From Kitasatospora sp. MAA19 (GTDB taxonomy: Bacteria > Actinomycetota > Actinomycetes > Streptomycetales > Streptomycetaceae): 64,000 bases of DNA. Positions 57,383 through 64,000 of the stretch are shown here, in pieces (the first letter of the stretch is position 1; every line of letters begins with the position of its first letter). Under the pieces are notes generated by a model that did not search any database, was not told the DNA's origin, and worked only from the letters and a program-made list of their open reading frames with translations. Where the stretch lies: positions 186,001-250,000 of the forward strand of contig NZ_JARXYZ010000005.1 in the NCBI RefSeq assembly GCF_029894125.1, written 5' to 3'. Both the position numbers and the translations under genes were made by a program.

Positions 57383-57589
57383 TCACGGCCGGCCCCCGTT
57401 CTCCATCGCGGTGTTGTGGGCCTCGGTCTCCAGATCACGGGCCTGGCCGGCGGCCTTGGCGGCGAGGGTCGCGATCTGGTCGAACAGCTGCGCGCCGCTG
57501 CTGTCGGCGGCGAACGGGCTGACCTCGTCGGCCAGGTCACCGAGCTCACACAGCAGACGCCGGAGCCGCGCGCGGGTGACGGTGCTCAT
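57383..57589 (-). CDS. Small helical protein of the element, 68 residues
   Basis: MSTVTRARLRRLLCELGDLA to AHNTAMENGGRP. Almost entirely helical, no membrane segment. The ATG overlaps the stop of the preceding gene by one base (TGATG), and the stop overlaps a GTG of the traB region. Such small spread (Spd)-like or accessory genes lie upstream of traB in related elements. Function unknown. Confidence 0.7.
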   Translation of the reverse strand: MSTVTRARLRRLLCELGDLADEVSPFAADSSGAQLFDQIATLAAKAAGQARDLETEAHNTAMENGGRP

Positions 57590-57945
57590 CAGGCATCACC
57601 ACCCTTAGGCGAGGCCGACGCGGGAGCGGGGACGGGGACGGGGGTGATCGTGTCAGCGCGGAAGGACAGGCCGTGCCGGTCCCCCATCGCCCACGAGAAG
57701 GCGGTCAGGCCGGTGACGTGCACCCGCACGCCCTCCACGACGCCGACCGGTTCGCCGGACGCGCTGATCTCGATGATCGAGGCCCGCCGGCCGTCCTGCC
57801 GTACCGCGACACCGACCGTGTACACGGTCTGCCCCTCACGGTCCTTCCTCACCTCCCCGGTCTCACGGTTCGCGATCCGCACCTCCGGGGCGACGATGCA
57901 GGTCATCGTGCCCAGCCGGGTTCCGTCCACGGGAATGGACTGCAT
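57589..57945 (-). CDS. SCO3933-family regulatory protein
   Basis: A 118-residue protein with MQSIPVDGTRLGTMTCIVAP, IANRETGEVRKDREGQTVYT, VGVAVRQDGRRASIIEISAS, GLTAFSWAMGDRHGLSFRAD, matching the SCO3933-type regulatory proteins found in pSAM2-like elements near traB. Probable single-strand- or regulatory DNA-binding role is only inferred. First gene of the minus-strand run; its start lies opposite the remnant regulator. Confidence 0.8.
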   Translation of the reverse strand: MQSIPVDGTRLGTMTCIVAPEVRIANRETGEVRKDREGQTVYTVGVAVRQDGRRASIIEISASGEPVGVVEGVRVHVTGLTAFSWAMGDRHGLSFRADTITPVPVPAPASASPKGGDA

Positions 57946-58926
57946 GAGCGCACCGACACAGCCTCGATGCCACGCTCCGGCGCCGACCGCCGGCAGCCAG
58001 GACCTCCGTGCGCCGATCGACCCGGAGTTCCTCGTCGCCCACCTGCGCACGGTCATGCCCAGCCACTGCAAGGCCGCCAACCTGCTCGGCTCCCGTCATG
58101 CGCTCGACGCGGTGACCCGACACGTCGAACTGCTCGACCGCCTCCAGCAGAGCACGGGCGGCCGTGCCCGGGACGAACTCCTGACGATCGGCGCCCGCAC
58201 CGCCGAGTTCCTGGCTGGCTGAACCAGGACCTGGGGGACTTCAACGAGGCCCTCTATTGGTCAGACCGCGCTATGGAATGGGCCCAAGAGAGCGGCGACG
58301 ACGTCATGGCCGCTTACGTGCTCTTCCGGAAGAGCAACCAGGCCACCGCCCAGCGCAATGCCCAGAAGGCCGTGAGTCTCGCCCGAGCCGCCCAACGTTC
58401 GGTCGGCGCCACGCGCCGCATCCGGGCTCTGGCCGCACAGCAGGAGGCCCAGGGCCATGCCCTCATGGGCAACCCGCGCTTCGCCGAGGCAAAGTTCGAC
58501 GAGGCCCACGAACTCGCCGCCGTACCGGACGACTCTCACGCGGACGAGGCGCTGGATCTGGCGTACTGCACGCCGACCTACATCGAGATGCAGCGTGCGA
58601 ACTGCCTGATCGACTTCGGCGACCCGCGCACCGCCGTGGGCATGTTCGAGGCGGAACTCCGATCCCTGCCGCCGATCTACCGCAACGACCAGGGCGTGTA
58701 CCTCTCACGGCTTGCACGCGCCTACGCCGTGTCCGGCGAGCCGGAACAGGCCGCCGCCGCAGCCGGCCGAGCCCTCTCGATCGCCATCGACACCGAGTCC
58801 GCCCGGACGATGTCCGAGCTGTCCGCAGCTGGAAAGGCCCTTCAGCGCTGGCACGCTATACCCGAAGTAGCCATGTTCACCGGTCGTTTGACCCTGATGA
58901 GCACGGCGAACCCTCTCGACCGCTGA
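57944..58926 (+). pseudogene. Frameshifted TPR-type transcriptional regulator remnant
   Basis: Two frames make up one protein. 57944-58222 encodes ...RARDELLTIGARTAEFLAG then stop; from about 58213 another frame continues WLNQDLGDFNEALYWSDRAM through FGDPRTAVGMFEAELRSLPP to 58926. Intact relatives read EFxGWLxQDxGD without a break, so one base has been gained or lost near 58213-58216. The N-terminal helix-turn-helix usual in these regulators is also missing. It still lies directly before the creatininase gene (7 bases), its common partner. Confidence 0.82.
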
Positions 58927-58933
58927 CGACCTG

Positions 58934-59665
58934 ATGAGAGAGGCTGGGCCCACGGACGCACTGATCACGGCCGCCACCTCCGCAGACGAACGCCGGCGCG
59001 GCGCCAAGGTCGCCGTGCTGCCAGTCGGCAGCTTCGAGCAGCACGGCGACCACTTGCCGCTCACCACGGACACCGTCGTCGCCAGCCTGATCGCCCAGCG
59101 GATCGCCGCCGACTACGACCTGTTCCTCCTGCCGCCCATCACGCTGTCCTGTTCCCACGAGCACGCCCACATGCCGGGCACCGTCAGCATCAGCGCCGCG
59201 ACGCTCTACGCCGTGATCAACGACACATGGAAGTCCCTCCAGGCGTCCGGGGTCCCCGGCCTCCTGATCGTGAACGGCCACGGCGGCAACTACGTCCTCT
59301 CGAACGTCGTCCAGGAGGCCAACACCGACAGCCCGCGCGTCGCCCTCTTTCCCGTTCGGGAGGACTGGCACCAGGCCCGCGAAGCGGCCGCCCTGGAGAG
59401 CTCAGGTGCCGAGGACATGCACGGCGGCGAGTTGGAAGTGTCCCTGCTCCTCCACGGCGCTCCCCACCTCGTCCGCGACGGCATCGAGGGCGACGACCAC
59501 GACGCCCCGGAGCGTCCCCACCTCCTGACCCTGGGCATGGCCGGCTACACCGAGAACGGCATCATCGGCCGCCCGTCACTCGGTACGGCCGAGAAGGGCA
59601 AAGCCATCCTGGAGAGCCTGTCCAAGTCGGCCGCCGCACACCTGTCACTCATGGGGAGTAGCTGA
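58934..59665 (+). CDS. Creatininase family protein
   Basis: A 243-residue protein of the creatininase/MftE amidohydrolase family. VLPVGSFEQHGDHLPLTTDT (metal-binding E35, H37, D47-type), CSHEHAHMPGTVSISA, LLIVNGHGGNYVLSNVVQEA and SSGAEDMHGGELEVS retain the metal ligands. The family hydrolyses creatinine-like amides or trims peptides; the substrate here is unknown. Such genes often follow a TPR regulator in actinomycete elements. ATG at 58934. The third-position GC is slightly lower than the host average. Confidence 0.88.
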   Translation: MREAGPTDALITAATSADERRRGAKVAVLPVGSFEQHGDHLPLTTDTVVASLIAQRIAADYDLFLLPPITLSCSHEHAHMPGTVSISAATLYAVINDTWKSLQASGVPGLLIVNGHGGNYVLSNVVQEANTDSPRVALFPVREDWHQAREAAALESSGAEDMHGGELEVSLLLHGAPHLVRDGIEGDDHDAPERPHLLTLGMAGYTENGIIGRPSLGTAEKGKAILESLSKSAAAHLSLMGSS

Positions 59666-60118
59666 GAACAACCGGGTATCGCTCGGAAGTGGATACCGAG
59701 GCCACGCGGGCACCCGATGAGCTGGCCAGGACTTGCCTCGCGAGCCATCGTCTCCCCCGGGCTCTCGTGCCAACGAGCAGTTGGCTTCGAGCGTACGCAG
59801 CGAGTACATAACCGGACTAGACATCGGCCGGACCCAGTGAAAATCAAAATGCGGCCATCCGTGCAGTCCTGCACATTCGGACCATGGCGGGGGTCATCGT
59901 GCTCCTTGAGCTGGACCAGGCCCAGGCAGGCTTTGTGGGACGTCTCAACTGAGGTGGCTAGCCATGTCTCAAATCCCAGGTCAGCGCCGTGAGACGCTGT
60001 AACTGACTGCTGGCGGAAGCTCCCTGACTACTTTTCGACACCTGCCCCTAGTAGGGTCAGCCCACGTCGGAGTCACCTTCGGCGTGATCTTGTGGTGCAA
60101 ATTTTTCAGGAGGTTCAG
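59666..60118. other. Element spacer before the secreted peptidoglycan-binding gene
   Basis: 453 bases of lower GC. It holds an inverted repeat (GGTATC at 59675, GATACC at 59692) just after the creatininase stop, a 22-codon ORF (59884-59952) and, near 60050, TAGGGT, a possible -10 for the next gene. No full gene. Confidence 0.5.
59884..59952 (+). CDS. 22-residue ORF related to the 70-residue ORF at 60641
   Basis: MAGVIVLLELDQAQAGFVGR then LN and stop. It aligns with MAEIMILYELDQAQAESPEG of the ORF at 60641, sharing the 17-base string GACCAGGCCCAGGCAG and flanks. It seems a truncated copy of that gene. Expression unproven. Confidence 0.4.
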   Translation: MAGVIVLLELDQAQAGFVGRLN

Positions 60119-60484
60119 ATGAAGTCGTCACTCCGCGGCGGAATAGTGGCCGCATGCGCTGCCGCACTACTGGTGGCGGGCACCTCGTCAGCGAGTGCCA
60201 AGCCGGGGGTTCCCTACATCCAATATGGCGACAGCGGCCCGGCGGTTAAGTGCGTTCAGTTGCTGTATAACAACTGGAAGGTCCGAATAGATGGCCCGAC
60301 AATTAACATCCTGAACCCCGACGGGGTCTTCGGAAACGACACCCTCAGCAAGATCAAGGACTACCAGAGCAGGATCGGGTCAACTCCCGATGGAATTGTC
60401 GGACCGGACACCGGCTCCTCGCTCCAGCAGTGGCAGGATGGCAACACGGCTTACTGCTGGAACTACGTACCGACCTACGTGTGA
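60119..60484 (+). CDS. Secreted peptidoglycan-binding domain protein
   Basis: A 121-residue secreted protein. Signal peptide MKSSLRGGIVAACAAALLVA with cleavage after SASA (about residue 27), then a PG_binding_1-type domain: YGDSGPAVKCVQLLYNN, NPDGVFGNDTLSKIKDYQSR, GIVGPDTGSSLQQW. The repeated G-x-A/D-T and Gly positions fit peptidoglycan binding; two cysteines (VKCVQLL and AYCWNYV) may pair. No catalytic domain. Perfect AGGAGG six bases before the ATG. Codon use is much less GC-rich than its surroundings (AAT, ATA, TAT codons), a sign of recent transfer or an untranslated-host origin. Confidence 0.85.
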   Translation: MKSSLRGGIVAACAAALLVAGTSSASAKPGVPYIQYGDSGPAVKCVQLLYNNWKVRIDGPTINILNPDGVFGNDTLSKIKDYQSRIGSTPDGIVGPDTGSSLQQWQDGNTAYCWNYVPTYV

Positions 60485-60554
60485 CCATGCCCGCTCTGGG
60501 TGACGCGACGGCGGCCACATAGCCGGCTCTGCTGATTGGTCCCAGGACACATTG

Positions 60555-60584
60555 AAGGGCCAGGCCATCCGGCTTGGCCCTTTT
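60555..60584 (+). terminator. Terminator of the peptidoglycan-binding gene
   Basis: AAGGGCCA/TGGCCCTT stem (60555-60562 with 60575-60582) and a T-run (60581-60584), about 70 bases after the stop. Confidence 0.65.
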
Positions 60585-60640
60585 CCGCCTTGAGAGTCAG
60601 GGCCCAACGTGCATGGAACGCCGTGCCGCACCACCGAAGC

Positions 60641-60853
60641 ATGGCAGAGATCATGATCCTCTACGAGCTCGACCAGGCCCAGGCAGAGAGCCCGGAGGGC
60701 GACGAGTCCGCGGTGCTCCTGGTGCACGCCGCCGGCCGGGACCCCGAGGTCCGAGGGCCCTGGACTCTCCGCGGGAAGGACACCGGCCCCATGGGGCACT
60801 CCCATGACCGGCCGGAGAGGCCCGGCGCCGTCCGGCCTGCGAGGACGTCCTGA
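60641..60853 (+). CDS. Small hypothetical protein of the element, 70 residues
   Basis: MAEIMILYELDQAQAESPEG, then DESAVLLVHAAGRDPEVRGP. No signal peptide or membrane helix. The N-terminus is duplicated, truncated, at 59884. No ribosome site is obvious. I do not recognise a family. Confidence 0.5.
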   Translation: MAEIMILYELDQAQAESPEGDESAVLLVHAAGRDPEVRGPWTLRGKDTGPMGHSHDRPERPGAVRPARTS

Positions 60854-60972
60854 GGAGGCTCTGAGGGACCCTCGGGCCGCGGAGGTGCCCCGCCAGCCGT
60901 AGGGGCCTGGCCGGGCAGTTTGCTTTACTACCGAATGCCTTCTCGGTGCTTATCGAATCAGCCCGGGCAGCC

Positions 60973-61335
60973 TCACCCGCACACCTCCCCCTCCGAAGGA
61001 AATGCAGCAGCGTGGTAGTGAGTTGTCTCGGGCTTCAGCGTCGGCAGGACTGTTGCGCCCTCGGCGTCGCCTCCCCAGTGTTCGGACGCCAGTGCGCGGT
61101 GCTCCTCATGGCCGATCCAAGCCTCCACGATGCCCTGGACGGAAGCGTCGTTGGCGTCGCCCTTCCACCCGGACGCGGCGGTGTTGGCGTAGTGACACGT
61201 CGAGCACACCCAGGCAACCGACGTGCTAGCCGAACCGGGTGCCGCGCTCTCCGTGCCCGCGTTTGCAAGCGCCACACCAGTGCCCAAGCTGAACAGCGCG
61301 GCTGCTGCCACGCCGACTACTACACGCTTGATCAC
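60973..61335 (-). CDS. Secreted small protein with a CXXCH motif
   Basis: A 120-residue protein. GTG at 61333-61335 follows GGAGG by six bases. The signal peptide VIKRVVVGVAAAALFSLGTG then VALANAG ends at about residue 24-26. The mature part has VAWVCSTCHYANTA: CSTCH (residues 44-48) is a c-type heme CXXCH motif, though a zinc or disulphide role is equally possible. Several His residues follow (GHEEHRAL, EHWGGD, THYHAAAF) and a C-terminal EVCG. I do not recognise a family. No cytochrome-c maturation gene is visible. Confidence 0.65.
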   Translation of the reverse strand: MIKRVVVGVAAAALFSLGTGVALANAGTESAAPGSASTSVAWVCSTCHYANTAASGWKGDANDASVQGIVEAWIGHEEHRALASEHWGGDAEGATVLPTLKPETTHYHAAAFPSEGEVCG

Positions 61336-61520
61336 GATGGACCTCCAGTACCTCGAAGGGGTCAGTGCTCCGAGTCCACCAGGCGCGTGTAGACGTTCGA
61401 TCAACGTGCTTTTGCTGAGGCGCTGAGAGGCACCGAACCTGCGCGGTCCGGCCTGCGAGGACAATCCTGAGGTGGTTGTGAGCGTCAGGGATGCGACGAT
61501 GTGGCCCCAGGAGCGCCACG

Positions 61521-61553
61521 CAGAAGCCCCCTAGCGACGCCAGAGGGCTTCTG
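61521..61553 (-). terminator. Terminator after the 67-residue ORF
   Basis: Nine-base-pair stem CAGAAGCCC/GGGCTTCTG (61521-61529 with 61545-61553), in the direction that ends transcription from the radical SAM gene through the 67-residue ORF. Confidence 0.6.
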
Positions 61554-61609
61554 TCGATCTCCGCCTCGGAAAGGCCTGAGAGAGCCCTAGGGGGGCCTCC
61601 TGTGACTTC

Positions 61610-61813
61610 TCAGACCCACTCGATCGAGGACTCGATGCCCGGGGCACTCCGGGCGGCGGGCAGAGGGGTCCTCTGGCCGCCTTGCCGGGCCTCCCTGTGG
61701 TGGGCGGGGGCGCCCGGGGCGCGCATCATGCCGAGCGCGCCCAGAACGAACTCCCGCTCACCCTCCGGAAGGCCGTGAAGGAAGTCACACAGCTCGCTGA
61801 CCGTGTCACCCAT
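61610..61813 (-). CDS. 67-residue protein of the element, downstream of the radical SAM gene
   Basis: ATG at 61811-61813 starts MGDTVSELCDFLHGLPEGER EF... (helical, acidic) with an Arg/Pro/Gly-rich second half and the end SSIEWV. It begins eight bases after the stop of the TIGR03960 gene, inside the element. It has no promoter of its own that I can see, so it would ride on the host gene's transcript. Family not recognised. Confidence 0.55.
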   Translation of the reverse strand: MGDTVSELCDFLHGLPEGEREFVLGALGMMRAPGAPAHHREARQGGQRTPLPAARSAPGIESSIEWV

Positions 61814-61821
61814 GCTTCGGG

Positions 61822-63765
<1,944 letters not shown>

Positions 63766-63838
63766 GTACTAGGAACCCTTACGACGTGATTCGGTGCCGC
63801 GCGCATCGGCAGGCGACGGCGGGGAGGGGTGACCCTCA

Positions 63839-63844
63839 AGGGTA
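63839..63844 (-). promoter_or_regulatory. Candidate -10 of the TIGR03960 gene
   Basis: Minus-strand TACCCT, about 73 bases before the ATG; transcription would start near 63832. No clear -35. Confidence 0.4.
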
Positions 63845-64000
63845 GCCCAATCCGGGGAACGGCCCGCTGGCTCACCCCCGGGCACGCCCCCGCCCGGCCC
63901 GGACGCCCGGCCGTGCTCCGGCGCGGCGGGCCCCGGTCCCGGCCGCCCCGGCACGCGCAGCGCGCGCCCGCCGCCCGACGCCGTCCGCCGTTGACATGTC
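63845..64000. other. Region upstream of the TIGR03960 gene to the window edge
   Basis: One minus-strand frame is open from the edge to a TGA near 63872 and is Ala/Arg/Gly-rich (VGRRARAARAGAAGTGARRA). It could be the end of a neighbouring gene, but its composition is not convincing. Confidence 0.3.

Noticed and set aside
57156-57386. A separate small gene starting at GTG 57386
   Set aside because: Only its first nine codons make sense (MILAQLLWV); the rest is the shadow of traB. Better explained as the original traB start cut off by a frameshift.
63769-64000. Minus-strand open frames at the right edge
   Set aside because: Pro/Gly/Arg-rich shadow frames upstream of the TIGR03960 gene without ribosome site. 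An incoming gene end is possible but not supported.

Overview
The window is chromosomal DNA of a Streptomyces-like actinomycete, most probably family Streptomycetaceae. The evidence is the very high GC content with G/C-ending codons, many GTG starts, leaderless -10 elements a few bases from the start codon, and an order of conserved genes typical of the streptomycete core (dnaJ-hrcA, hemW, lepA-rpsT, holA-comEC-comEA, leuS, rsfS-nadD, proA-proB, obgE-rpmA-rplU-rne). No species can be named from the sequence alone.

Layout. 1-2.9 kb: heat-shock operon hrcA-dnaJ-rsmE (minus) behind a CIRCE operator. 3.1-9.5 kb: htpX-pspAB, a DUF3097 gene, a Uma2-type nuclease-fold gene, hemW and an acyl-CoA synthetase. 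9.9-16 kb: a two-gene heterodimeric ABC exporter, then an ECF41-type sigma factor and the FAD oxidoreductase it probably controls. 16-27.4 kb: lepA, rpsT, holA, comEC, comEA, degV and a serine-rich membrane protein. 27.8-30.9 kb: leuS preceded by a leader-peptide transcription attenuator. 31-33.2 kb: a large putative regulator and three identical tRNA-Ala(GGC) genes. 33.3-37.6 kb: nadD, a LytR_C protein, rsfS, a histidine phosphatase and two membrane microproteins. 37.9-45.2 kb: an M48 protease, two membrane proteins with a shared N-terminal motif, proA, a small protein, proB and a lipoprotein. 45.3-52.5 kb: obgE, rpmA, rplU, a 1201-residue RNase E/G and a TIGR03936-type protein.

About 52.76-61.88 kb is an integrated conjugative-type element of roughly 9.1 kb that splits what was probably a TIGR03960-TIGR03936 radical-SAM gene pair. 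It carries a large serine integrase, a short, partly overlapping minus-strand run (SCO3933-like protein, 68-residue protein, TraB/FtsK translocase, RepSA-like initiator, 51-residue acidic protein), a frameshifted TPR regulator next to a creatininase-family gene, and a cargo of small unknown and secreted proteins. The element entered the 3' end of the TIGR03960 gene and supplies a substitute C-terminus, while the original last 14 codons and stop remain at the far end (52714-52758). Several signs of decay (two apparent frameshifts, a truncated duplicate ORF) suggest an ageing or partly disabled element.

Most of the window is ordinary housekeeping sequence. The parts most worth attention are the element and its junctions, the leuS attenuator, the ECF41 promoter match, a palindrome inside the rplU promoter, and the secreted cargo proteins.
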